Assembly (NCBI GenBank): GCA_028714615.1
Contig: JAQTMA010000201.1
Coordinates: 1 to 7,446, forward strand
Length of the DNA stretch: 7,446 bases
Origin: Anaerolineaceae bacterium
GTDB taxonomy: Bacteria; Chloroflexota; Anaerolineae; Anaerolineales; Anaerolineaceae
Direction: 5' to 3'
A program made the position numbers and the translations under genes. The notes beneath the pieces are model-generated. The model worked only from the letters and a program-made list of their open reading frames with translations. It searched no databases and was not told where the DNA came from. Below, one piece after another: positions 1-7,424 of this stretch. Every line of letters starts with the position of its first letter. Position 1 is the stretch's first letter.

Positions 1-799
1 GGTGCGGCTGGCGCTCGATCCCAGCTGCCAGCCGCCGCTTCCCGATCCATTCGACCCGCTGCCAGTATGCTCGCCGGGTATGCTCCAAGGACCTGATGGC
101 TTACCCTTAGCTCCGCAAGCTCTTCCGGCGGATTATCCATTGAAAATTGCCGCCGACGGTGTCCTGGTAGATGACCCCGGCCACCTGCGTGACCTGGTCT
201 CCGCGGTGCAAGCGGTATTGCGCCTGATCTGGAATGCGCAGGCAGATGCCATTGAGACCGAGATTTGTCAAATCCTCGAAGTCCCCGACCTGCGCGCCTG
301 GTTCCGTGATCCGAAAGGTTTCTTTGCTTACCACATCAAGCGCTATTCGAAAAGCCGGCGCAAAGCACCGATCTATTGGCTGCTGCAATCCCCCCGGCGC
401 AACTATTCCATCTGGTTGTACTATCCGCGCCTGAACCCGGATACCCTGTTCCACGCCGCCCGAGAATACGGCGACGCCAAACTCCATCTCGAGAAAGACC
501 GTCTGGAGGAGATGGCAGCTACCCTGAATGGCCTGGCGGGTACCAGCTTGAAAGCCCGCGAGAAACAGATCGCCCGCCAGGACGACCTGGTGGGCGAGAT
601 CCAGGCTTTTCTGAGGAAGCTGGACGAAGCCGCGGCACTGGAGATCAAACCCGATCTGAACGATGGGGTCCTGCTCAACATCGCCCCGCTTCACGCCCTG
701 GTCCCCTGGAAAGAGGCGGAGAAAATCTGGAAAGAGCTGCTATCTGGGGCGTACGCATGGAGTACCATTCACCAGCAGTTAAGCAAGAAAGGTTTCTAA
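1..799 (+). CDS. pglX: PglX-type adenine-specific DNA methyltransferase, C-terminal part (5' end outside window)
   Basis: In BREX, PglX is the N6-adenine methyltransferase that marks host DNA and is needed for phage exclusion. Only the last ~265 residues are here. The frame is open at the left edge, so the GTG at base 2 is probably an internal codon, and the SAM-binding and NPPY catalytic motifs must lie upstream. What is seen: a segment with 'DPLPVCSPGML' (window residues ~19-29), then 'YSKSRRKAPIYW' (~115-126), then 'WLYYPRLNPDTLF' (~138-150), a pattern I recognise from the C-terminal half of PglX/Eco57I-like methylases. A charged, Leu-rich probable coiled coil follows (~160-215), and a closing 'NDGVLLNIAPL' block. 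The stop TAA overlaps the pglZ ATG by one base, supporting a shared operon. A stand-alone type IIG-like methylase is the alternative, but the pglZ-brxL context favours PglX. Confidence 0.85.
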   Translation, partial: VRLALDPSCQPPLPDPFDPLPVCSPGMLQGPDGLPLAPQALPADYPLKIAADGVLVDDPGHLRDLVSAVQAVLRLIWNAQADAIETEICQILEVPDLRAWFRDPKGFFAYHIKRYSKSRRKAPIYWLLQSPRRNYSIWLYYPRLNPDTLFHAAREYGDAKLHLEKDRLEEMAATLNGLAGTSLKAREKQIARQDDLVGEIQAFLRKLDEAAALEIKPDLNDGVLLNIAPLHALVPWKEAEKIWKELLSGAYAWSTIHQQLSKKGF

Positions 800-801
800 T
801 G
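785..801 (+). promoter_or_regulatory. Ribosome binding site and TAATG stop-start overlap deciding the pglZ start
   Basis: An AAGAAAGG stretch (785-792) lies inside the last codons of pglX, six bases before ATG 799-801. The pglX stop TAA (797-799) shares its last A with this ATG. The frame is open further upstream to 376, but that extension would overlap pglX by more than 400 bases with no family resemblance, so 799 is taken as the start. The overlap suggests translational coupling. Confidence 0.75.
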
Positions 802-3384
802 GGCATTATCACCGATACGCTGGTCCAACAGATCGCCGAGCAGGTCCAGGCCCACCGGGTAGTCGTCTGGTTCGACCCGGAGAAAGCTTATCTATCGGTC
901 GTGAACAACCTGGAGATTTCAGAAACCGCGGTTTATCGTTACCTTCCGGAAAAAGGCTTCCTTTTCTTACGCCGCGAGCTGGAACCCATCTGGAGCAGCC
1001 TGGACGAAAAGCCGCAGCTGTTGATCTATGTGCCTTCCAGCCAGGAAGATACCCACCACGCGCTGGAAGAATATACCGTGGTGGGCGTTGCATTGGCTCC
1101 TGGTCTTCAGCCCATCGAGCACAATACCCGCCTGGCCGTTGTAGCGCGCCGGGCTATGGTGAAGGTGCTTCCGCGCGCCTCCGTAGAAGCAGTGATCGCA
1201 GATGTCGAGCAGGGCAAGCTGGATCTGGCAGAATTAGAGGAGATCGCGGCGAACGGGCTGGTGATCCAGACCGGTGCCTTGGGAGTGATCTTCGGCACAG
1301 GCAACGCTGAAGACATGGCGCTGAGATTCCTGACTGATGGTCAGATCGATCATGATCTAGCGGCTAAGAATGCCGGGCCGGCGCTGGCCGACCTGCTGGG
1401 AAATACGTACGGCGCCTGTCTCGGGGATCGTGACGATCTGGCCAAATTGCGATCGGTATTGGCTCATCACTTGCTCCTGGTTGATTTCCTGGAGAGCCTC
1501 CAGGGAGAAATCCCAGCCAAACTCAAAACGATCCCAGTGCCAGAGGGTAAGGCCGCCCGGGAAGCAATCATCCGCACCACGCATACCTGGCGCCAGCGCC
1601 GAGATCTTGCCGATTCTTACCGGAATTTTGCTCAGAATGCCCAATCTGGGCTGGGCTTGGGAAATTTAAGTTTTTCTATTTCATCCCTAAGTCAATCCGA
1701 GACGTTCGAGCAGTTAGAGAGCGTTTTACAGGCTCTAATCGAATCTGCCCTGGTTGATAAACCATCGCCTGAATGGCTGGCATTGGTTCGCCAGCGTGCC
1801 AAATGTTTCTGGCCTACCCTGATCCCCGAGCACCGCCTGCACTGGCAGATCGTTCTTGAGGCTGGAGAAATCCTGGTTTTTGCTCGAGAAATCCTGCAAA
1901 CCCTTAAAAGCAACCTGTCTGCTGCCGCAGACCTTGAACATTACACGGCCGGCGTTTCTCCCTGGTGCAACCTGGACACCCTTCTTCGCCATTTGGAGCG
2001 CGATTGGACGCATTTCGAACTAGACCAACCGGCCCATGATTCGCTGATGAAGTTAGTGGCACTAGCAGAACAACGCTATTCAGATGTTGTTCAGGAACAG
2101 GCTCAGCATTTTATCAGAGGTTTCGAAGCAGCCGGTTTTACCTTTCCAGGTATATTACAACAGTCCAAAATCTACGTAGAATGCGTAGACCCTGCTGCGA
2201 AAAAAGGAAAAACTGCCTATTTTTGGGTGGACGCCTTCCGTTATGAAATGGCGCAAGAATTGGCAGCCCAACTTTCGTCAGAATGGAAACAGCAGCTCAC
2301 CCCTGCTCTGGCAACCGTCCCGACGATTACAGAGGTTGGTATGGCTGCGCTTCTCCCTGGGGCAGACCAAGGGGTTACCTTAATTTCTGCCGGCAACGGT
2401 AAACTCGGGGCAATGATCAAGGGGGTACCCTTCAAAACGCGCGTAGATCGCGTCAAATATTTCGAGAACAAAGGAACCGGACCGGTTGTTGTTACCGTTT
2501 TGAATGAGATTGCACCCTTGAAAGAAAAACATCTCCGCACCCGTCTCTTAGAGGCGAACCTGGTCCTGGTAACAGCTACTGAAGAGATTGATGGTCTCTG
2601 GGAAAACCAGTCTCACATGGCGCGTAGTTTGCAAGACCACGTCTTCGAACAACTCCGCCGGGGGATCCGGTCGCTATTCGGGCTTGGCTATCGCCAAATT
2701 ATCATCACAGCCGATCATGGGTTCCTGGCCGGTGAATCTCTGGTCCTGGGAGAACCAGTCGACCCTCCCGGCGGTGAAACAGCCGATCTGCACCGGCGAG
2801 TCTGGGTCGGAAAAGGCGGCGCGGCGATCCAGGGCTTTTTACGCAAACCGATTTCCGCTTTTGGACTAGGTGGAGATTTAGAATTGGTCACGTCATACGG
2901 GTTGGCTTGTTTCAAGGTTGGAGGAAGTTCTACAGAATACTTCCACGGCGGGCTATCCCTGCAAGAGATGGTGATCCCGGTGTTGAGCTTGACCGCCGGA
3001 GCGGAGACCTTAGAAATGGGTAAATCCCCCTTCCGATGGGAGATCGGGCTCGGTAGCAAGAAGATATCAACCCGATTCTTTTCTGTCACCGTAAAAGGCA
3101 CAGCAGAGGATCTTTTCGCCCAACCTCCCCGTTTGCAGGTCGAGCTCCGTGCGGACGATCAGCCGATTTCGGAGCCTGTGGCTGCCAGCTACGGGTTCCA
3201 CGAAGCCACTCGGGACGTTGCCATGCAAATGGACCTTGAATCCGCCAACAGCTTGGCGCCGAATACCATCACCTTGCGGATCAATAAGATTCCCAAGGTG
3301 AATAAAGTCAACCTGCTCATTTTGGATGAGATTGGGTTGACCCTTCATGAAGAAAAAGGTATTCCCATCGAGATTGCGTTCTAG
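799..3384 (+). CDS. pglZ: BREX phosphatase-like protein PglZ (alkaline phosphatase superfamily)
   Basis: PglZ is a core BREX protein of the alkaline-phosphatase fold, required for phage exclusion; its physiological substrate is unsettled. The protein is 861 residues, in the range I recall for type 1 BREX PglZ. The N-terminus has the typical 'VVVWFDPEK' motif (Asp26). A helical middle region (~150-450) leads to the phosphatase core. Core motifs are 'VDAFRYEMA' (Asp478, Arg481, Glu483), 'PTITEVGMAALLPG' (Thr509/Thr511, the likely nucleophile region), 'TATEEIDG' (Glu595-Asp598), 'TADHGF' (Asp639-His640, metal ligands) and 'HGGLSLQEM' (His716). All expected metal-binding positions look intact, so an active metal-dependent fold is inferred. 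A C-terminal beta-rich segment (~750-861) follows. No signal peptide or membrane segment is seen, so it is cytoplasmic. It overlaps pglX by one base and lies 17 bases before brxL. Confidence 0.93.
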   Translation: MGIITDTLVQQIAEQVQAHRVVVWFDPEKAYLSVVNNLEISETAVYRYLPEKGFLFLRRELEPIWSSLDEKPQLLIYVPSSQEDTHHALEEYTVVGVALAPGLQPIEHNTRLAVVARRAMVKVLPRASVEAVIADVEQGKLDLAELEEIAANGLVIQTGALGVIFGTGNAEDMALRFLTDGQIDHDLAAKNAGPALADLLGNTYGACLGDRDDLAKLRSVLAHHLLLVDFLESLQGEIPAKLKTIPVPEGKAAREAIIRTTHTWRQRRDLADSYRNFAQNAQSGLGLGNLSFSISSLSQSETFEQLESVLQALIESALVDKPSPEWLALVRQRAKCFWPTLIPEHRLHWQIVLEAGEILVFAREILQTLKSNLSAAADLEHYTAGVSPWCNLDTLLRHLERDWTHFELDQPAHDSLMKLVALAEQRYSDVVQEQAQHFIRGFEAAGFTFPGILQQSKIYVECVDPAAKKGKTAYFWVDAFRYEMAQELAAQLSSEWKQQLTPALATVPTITEVGMAALLPGADQGVTLISAGNGKLGAMIKGVPFKTRVDRVKYFENKGTGPVVVTVLNEIAPLKEKHLRTRLLEANLVLVTATEEIDGLWENQSHMARSLQDHVFEQLRRGIRSLFGLGYRQIIITADHGFLAGESLVLGEPVDPPGGETADLHRRVWVGKGGAAIQGFLRKPISAFGLGGDLELVTSYGLACFKVGGSSTEYFHGGLSLQEMVIPVLSLTAGAETLEMGKSPFRWEIGLGSKKISTRFFSVTVKGTAEDLFAQPPRLQVELRADDQPISEPVAASYGFHEATRDVAMQMDLESANSLAPNTITLRINKIPKVNKVNLLILDEIGLTLHEEKGIPIEIAF

Positions 3385-3391
3385 GTAGGAC

Positions 3392-3404
3392 GGAGATCGT
3401 TATG
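3392..3404 (+). promoter_or_regulatory. Shine-Dalgarno site and start codon of brxL
   Basis: GGAG at 3392-3395, within AGGACGGAGA, lies six bases before ATG 3402-3404 in the 17-base gap after the pglZ stop. This supports 3402 over the next in-frame ATG (residue 17, 'MPVADELDRKV'), which lies only a few residues before the conserved family core and cannot be excluded. Confidence 0.65.
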
Positions 3405-5480
3405 ACAGAGACCCAAGCTAGCAGATTGCCGACCAAGGAAGGCCAAAAAATGCCTGTGGCGGACGAATTGGATCGAAAAGTAACCCGGGTTTTCGCTGGA
3501 AAAGTCGTGCGCAAAGACCTGGTTCGCCAGGTGAAGGTGGGCGCAAATGTCCCGGTTTATGTATTAGAGTATTTGCTTGGTAAATATTGCGCTACCGATG
3601 ACTCAGCTGCCATCGAGGCCGGTCTTCGCCTGGTCAATACTACACTAGCCGACAGTGTCATCCGGCCCGATGAAGCCATGAAGGCGCAGTCGAGGGTCAA
3701 AGAACGCGGAGAGATGATCTACATCGACAAGATCTCAGTGCGCCTGGATGGAACAAAGTATTGGGCGGAGCTGGTTAATTTTGGGAACGCATTTGTCCAC
3801 ATCCCCGATTCAATTGTCCGCAAATATGATCGCTTACTGGAAGGCGGGGTCTGGGCGCAGGCAAAACTGGAATACCACGAGGACGAAGAAGTAGGTGGCA
3901 AATCTCGGCCTTTCTTTATAACCGAGCTGAACCCCATCCAACTTGCATCCTTCAAACTAGAAGATTACTGCACTCAGCGGAGTGAGTTCACGACTGCGGA
4001 ATGGTTGGATCTCTTAGTTCGCAGTATGGGATTAGAGCCAAGGCACTACAGCCAGCGGGTTAAGCTACTGATGCTCATACGCCTGGTACCGATGGTGCAG
4101 CGCAACTATAATTTGATCGAGCTGGGACCGCGCGGTACAGGCAAATCGTTCGTCTACCGCGATTTGTCCCCGTATTCAATTCTGATCTCAGGTGGAAAAA
4201 CAACTGTCCCAAACTTGTTTTACAACATGAGTACCCGTAAAGTGGGCTTAGTTGGTTTGTGGGATACAGTGGCATTTGACGAAGTGGCAGGGATTAAGTT
4301 TGATGATAAAACCGCCATCCAAATTCTCAAAGATTACATGGAAAGTGGGAGTTTCAGCCGTGGGCGTGAGGAGTTGGTCGCAGATGCGTCGATTGTCTTT
4401 GCCGGAAACATCAATCAACCGGTGGACGTGCTGGTCAAGACCAGTACGCTTTTCCAGCCGTTACCTGTCGAAATGCAGGACATGGCGCTGATTGACCGCA
4501 TCCATTTTTACATCCCGGGCTGGGAACTGCCCAAGATGCGTAACGAGTTCTTGTCCGACCATTATGGTTTTGTAGTGGATTATCTGGCAGAGGCATTCCG
4601 CGAGCTGCGCCGCCGAAACTACACCGATGTGATCGACAGGTACTATTCGCTCGGCACCGATCTAAATACCCGAGATGCGAAAGCCGTCCGGCGTACTTTA
4701 TCAGGCTTGGTCAAACTGCTGCACCCCGCCGGCGACCCAAGCAAGGAAGAAGTGGCAGAATACCTGGATCTGTCGCTTGAAGGGCGTCGGCGGGTCAAAG
4801 AACAGCTGAAGAAGATGGGTTCCTTTGAGTACTACCAGACATCTTTCTCGTACATCGATAACGAAAGCATGGCAGAACAATTTGTCGGGGTTCCAGAAGA
4901 AGGCGGCCGGTCGTTGATCGGGCAAGATCCCTTGCCGGCTGGATGCGTCTACACTGCCGCAATCACGGCAGCGGATACGGTGGCTTTGCATCGGATCGAG
5001 GTGAGCAAAATGAGCGGAGCGGGTAAGCTGCGAATTACCGGCAACCCAGACCGCGGCATGAAGGATTCAATCATCACCGCATTTGATTACGTCCGGGCAA
5101 ACAAGAACCACCTGGGCATTGAACGTGATCTGGAAAGCTACGATTTTCACGTTCAGCTCGTGGACCTGATGCAAGCCAAGGAAGGGTCACAAGGTGGAGT
5201 AGCATTTTTTGTAGCGCTCTACTCGCTTTTGAGAGAAAAGCCGCCATTGGCGGGGCTAGTGGTATTGGGGGAAATGACCATCCAGGGGAATATTCTTCCA
5301 GTTCGCTCGCTGATCGAACCGTTGCAGGTGATCGTCGATAACGGAGCGAAGAAGGTGCTGGTGCCGATCAGCAATAAACGCCAACTGATGGAAGTACCGG
5401 GAGATCTGCTCGAGCGGGTGGATCCGATCTTCTACTCCGAACCGCTGGGCGCCGCGCTTAAAGCAATTGGAGTGGGTTAG
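3402..5480 (+). CDS. brxL: BREX AAA+ protein BrxL with Lon-like C-terminal domain
   Basis: BrxL is the last core gene of type 1 BREX. Published work describes it as a DNA-binding, DNA-stimulated ATPase forming barrel-shaped assemblies related to MCM helicases. This copy has 692 residues, matching the long BrxL class. The N-terminus has the family block 'FAGKVVRKDLVRQVK' and 'VYVLEYLLGKYCATDD' (~30-68). The ATPase core shows Walker A 'GPRGTGKS' (242-249, Lys248), Walker B 'AFDEVAG' (Asp293-Glu294), a sensor-1-like 'GNIN' (Asn336) and a candidate arginine finger in 'LIDRIHF' (Arg366). The C-terminal ~130 residues align to the Lon protease domain ('MTIQGNILPVRSL', 'KKVLVPISNKRQL'). However, Gln597 sits at the Lon catalytic Ser position and Ile638 at the Lys position, so peptidase activity is doubtful. 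It is cytoplasmic, follows pglZ by 17 bases and is probably co-transcribed. Confidence 0.94.
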   Translation: MTETQASRLPTKEGQKMPVADELDRKVTRVFAGKVVRKDLVRQVKVGANVPVYVLEYLLGKYCATDDSAAIEAGLRLVNTTLADSVIRPDEAMKAQSRVKERGEMIYIDKISVRLDGTKYWAELVNFGNAFVHIPDSIVRKYDRLLEGGVWAQAKLEYHEDEEVGGKSRPFFITELNPIQLASFKLEDYCTQRSEFTTAEWLDLLVRSMGLEPRHYSQRVKLLMLIRLVPMVQRNYNLIELGPRGTGKSFVYRDLSPYSILISGGKTTVPNLFYNMSTRKVGLVGLWDTVAFDEVAGIKFDDKTAIQILKDYMESGSFSRGREELVADASIVFAGNINQPVDVLVKTSTLFQPLPVEMQDMALIDRIHFYIPGWELPKMRNEFLSDHYGFVVDYLAEAFRELRRRNYTDVIDRYYSLGTDLNTRDAKAVRRTLSGLVKLLHPAGDPSKEEVAEYLDLSLEGRRRVKEQLKKMGSFEYYQTSFSYIDNESMAEQFVGVPEEGGRSLIGQDPLPAGCVYTAAITAADTVALHRIEVSKMSGAGKLRITGNPDRGMKDSIITAFDYVRANKNHLGIERDLESYDFHVQLVDLMQAKEGSQGGVAFFVALYSLLREKPPLAGLVVLGEMTIQGNILPVRSLIEPLQVIVDNGAKKVLVPISNKRQLMEVPGDLLERVDPIFYSEPLGAALKAIGVG

Positions 5481-5561
5481 TAAAACGTAAACCCAACCAG
5501 GCCTGATTAGAGTAGAGCTAAGCTTTTGGAAAAAAAGTCCAGATAATGAAAGAAGCGCTGG

Positions 5562-7256
5562 ATGGAACAAGAGAGTTCGCACAGGTTTCCCGCACTACGA
5601 TGGTTAGACGCTGACGAAAACATGTTCGGCGTACGGTGCCTGGATGTCCGTGGTATTACGCGGAGAATGAAAGCGTGGTCAGGCGACTCTATTACAAATG
5701 AAACATTCGCACGTTTGCGTCGATCAACCGGCAAAGAATACCGGGAATCCAGTCCAGAAGATTGTCTTCTCTTGGATTGCTGTCTATGTTACCCGTTATT
5801 TCCTGGCCTCGGCATTGGACCAGTATTTAAGGCTCATTCAATGGAGGATAAGTGGGATATCTACCTGCTGGATGATCATTACCTATATTTCTGTCGGAGC
5901 TGGACTGGGAGCCTCATTTTCCGTACAAAAGTAAAATTTGATGAAGACCATTTACAAATCACCCAGATTGAAGTACCGGAGAGGTTTACCCAATTTGGAT
6001 CCAAATTTCCCGAGGCCACGGTCGATTTTCTAATCAAAAGCCATCTCTTCGGGCTGGATGTACCGGTTTATGTTCCACCTCAGTTTTTACCCAGGCTTGG
6101 ATTGATTGCGGCAATTGTACCAACGAATCCACCACAAGATATTCTTCAGAACTTTGAAATACCCTTGGAAGACCGGGACGAAATCGTCAAATATGTATTT
6201 CGTGAATTCGGGAGACAGGCCAGCTTTGCCACTTTTTCAGAGACTACCGGGCTCACGGTTATACACAATCGCGCAGAGCAGTTGTCGAAGTACCTTCCCT
6301 ATGGTCTGAACACATTAAAATCCCATAATACCGTCCGTGAAACCTCGGTGGAATGCCCGGTCAAGGGATGCGAACACTCGGTGCAACGCCAAAAGGTTAA
6401 ATTTCGACGTAAATCCGAATTCCAGTGCCCAGAACATCACATCTACATTTCACCCTCTACCTTTGAATATCCGGAAGAGACTGATAATCTGCTTTGGAAA
6501 GGTCTTGAAGATCAGGCCTTGTTGAGGAAGATCAAGACTGTTAAGCGTGAGTGCCGGATGGCGCGGGATAACAGCGAGGATGCACTCACCTGGAATATAT
6601 TCCGCTACCTGGAAAAGAGTGGCTTGCTACTCGAGATCCTTTCTGAAATCCATGGCCGGCGTCTTGAAGATTTGCAAGTGTTCTATTGGTCATACGATCC
6701 GGTAAGAGGGAACACCTGGCAAGACCTGGAAACCTACCGGAAAATTTTTGGTGAGCTGCCCCAGCACGGTTCTGAGCCAGATGTGATCATTAAAACGAAG
6801 GAGGTACTTTTCTTCATTGAATCGAAACTAACTGCAACCCATGAAACGACCCCGAGCAATCCGGCTGTCGGGCAGACCTATACGACCGCAGTCCCCGGGT
6901 GGTTTGATAGGATTTTCCGCAGCAACTTTGAAACCATCGCGATAAAGGAGAAAAAATACGAGTTGCTCCGCTTCTGGTTGCTGGGATCCAGAATGGCGGA
7001 TCGAGCAGAGCGGGCTTTTTCCCTGTTAACAGTCAGCCGCAGTAACCAAGCTGAACTAATTGATGGAGAATTTGGCAGGCTTATCATCCAAAACGAGGAA
7101 AGGAAGTTCATCAGCAAATCCTGGGAAGGTATCTATTCGTTCATTCTCCAGAACGGGCCGCCAATTCTGGAGACACAAATCGTGCTCGCGTATATTGAGA
7201 ACAAAACCACGGGATACGATCCTCACGATAGATTACGGAGGGCATTTGATCTATAA
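5562..7256 (+). CDS. Uncharacterised protein with zinc-ribbon-like segment and C-terminal PD-(D/E)XK nuclease domain
   Basis: I do not recognise a named family for this 564-residue protein. The N-terminal ~230 residues hold a Cys cluster (68, 73, 74, 76) and a 'YFCRSWTG' block (Arg112-Gly116) after Trp98, of unknown role. A zinc-ribbon-like segment follows: Cys265-x4-Cys270 and Cys289-x2-His292 with His293. The C-terminal half has a PD-(D/E)XK signature: Glu339 in a helix 'EDALTWNIFRYLEK', Pro406-Asp407, a hydrophobic strand, then Glu420-Ser421-Lys422, and Gln438 soon after. This predicts a metal-dependent DNA or RNA endonuclease, possibly with zinc-assisted nucleic-acid binding. The start is well fixed: a TGA lies five codons upstream (5547-5549) with no other start between, and GAAAGAAG (5549-5556) is a weak ribosome site. 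It is more AT-rich than pglX by eye and lies 81 bases after brxL, so it may be a later-acquired accessory effector of the defence island. Confidence 0.85.
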   Translation: MEQESSHRFPALRWLDADENMFGVRCLDVRGITRRMKAWSGDSITNETFARLRRSTGKEYRESSPEDCLLLDCCLCYPLFPGLGIGPVFKAHSMEDKWDIYLLDDHYLYFCRSWTGSLIFRTKVKFDEDHLQITQIEVPERFTQFGSKFPEATVDFLIKSHLFGLDVPVYVPPQFLPRLGLIAAIVPTNPPQDILQNFEIPLEDRDEIVKYVFREFGRQASFATFSETTGLTVIHNRAEQLSKYLPYGLNTLKSHNTVRETSVECPVKGCEHSVQRQKVKFRRKSEFQCPEHHIYISPSTFEYPEETDNLLWKGLEDQALLRKIKTVKRECRMARDNSEDALTWNIFRYLEKSGLLLEILSEIHGRRLEDLQVFYWSYDPVRGNTWQDLETYRKIFGELPQHGSEPDVIIKTKEVLFFIESKLTATHETTPSNPAVGQTYTTAVPGWFDRIFRSNFETIAIKEKKYELLRFWLLGSRMADRAERAFSLLTVSRSNQAELIDGEFGRLIIQNEERKFISKSWEGIYSFILQNGPPILETQIVLAYIENKTTGYDPHDRLRRAFDL

Positions 7257-7294
7257 ATCAATTGTAGACTGCAATAACCTTTCAACATAGATTC

Positions 7295-7306
7295 CTAATG
7301 CATTAG
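7295..7306. repeat. 12-bp perfect palindrome CTAATGCATTAG
   Basis: CTAATG is followed directly by its reverse complement CATTAG, 38 bases after the nuclease stop codon. A gapless palindrome makes a poor RNA hairpin, so a dimeric-protein binding site or an element boundary is more likely than a terminator. No function can be assigned. Confidence 0.45.
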
Positions 7307-7307
7307 A

Positions 7308-7319
7308 GGTGCAGTCACC
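7308..7319. repeat. Short inverted repeat GGTG-4-CACC
   Basis: A four-base-pair stem with a CAGT loop, two bases after the preceding 12-bp palindrome. It is not followed by a T-run, so it is not a convincing terminator. Together with the TGTAAATT repeats downstream it may belong to the end of an insertion sequence. Confidence 0.25.
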
Positions 7320-7324
7320 AGTAG

Positions 7325-7346
7325 TGTAAATTTGTTTCTGTAAATT
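7325..7346. repeat. Two direct copies of TGTAAATT, 14 bases apart
   Basis: TGTAAATT occurs at 7325-7332 and 7339-7346. Insertion-sequence ends of the IS256 type often carry TGTAAATT-like T/A-rich motifs, so this may be part of a left terminal inverted repeat. The other end is not in the window, so no repeat pair can be checked. Confidence 0.3.
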
Positions 7347-7366
7347 CTTGAACCTTAACAAGAAGC

Positions 7367-7424
7367 GGTAGGTCAGGTTATCCTTGAGGTTACCAGACCA
7401 TAAAGGAGAAACGCATGACCTACC
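7367..7424 (+). promoter_or_regulatory. Possible stem-loop enclosing the start codon and ribosome site of the last gene
   Basis: GGTAGGTCA (7367-7375) is perfectly complementary to TGACCTACC (7416-7424), which contains the last two bases of the ATG and the next codons. The 40-base loop holds the AAGGAGAAA ribosome site (7403-7411 region). An alternative imperfect hairpin, GGTCAGGTTA... to ...TTACCAGACC (7371-7399), shares the left arm and would free the start. In several insertion sequences such structures limit transposase translation from transcripts entering from outside; applying that here is inference. Confidence 0.4.

Noticed and set aside
107..694. 195-codon open frame on the - strand inside pglX
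   Set aside because: It is antisense to a segment with clear PglX family motifs and its translation has no recognisable motif, so it is a shadow.
376..798. Upstream extension of the pglZ reading frame overlapping pglX
   Set aside because: The extension is rich in Pro, Arg and Gly, typical of a shadow frame in GC-rich coding DNA. It shows no PglZ resemblance, and ATG 799 has a ribosome site and matches the family N-terminus.
5163..5480. Calling BrxL an active ATP-dependent Lon protease
   Set aside because: Both positions of the Lon Ser-Lys dyad are replaced (Gln597, Ile638), so only the fold similarity is supported.
5542..5547. GATAAT as a -10 box for a promoter of the nuclease gene
   Set aside because: No acceptable -35 hexamer lies 16-18 bases upstream, and the only 15-base leader would be very short. 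The evidence is too weak to list as a promoter.
7308..7346. Rho-independent terminator after the nuclease gene
   Set aside because: The candidate stems are only four base pairs and no uninterrupted T-run follows them.
7348..7383. TTGAAC (7348-7353) with GTTATC/TTATCC as a promoter for the right-edge gene
   Set aside because: The spacing is more than 20 bases and the -10 match is poor.
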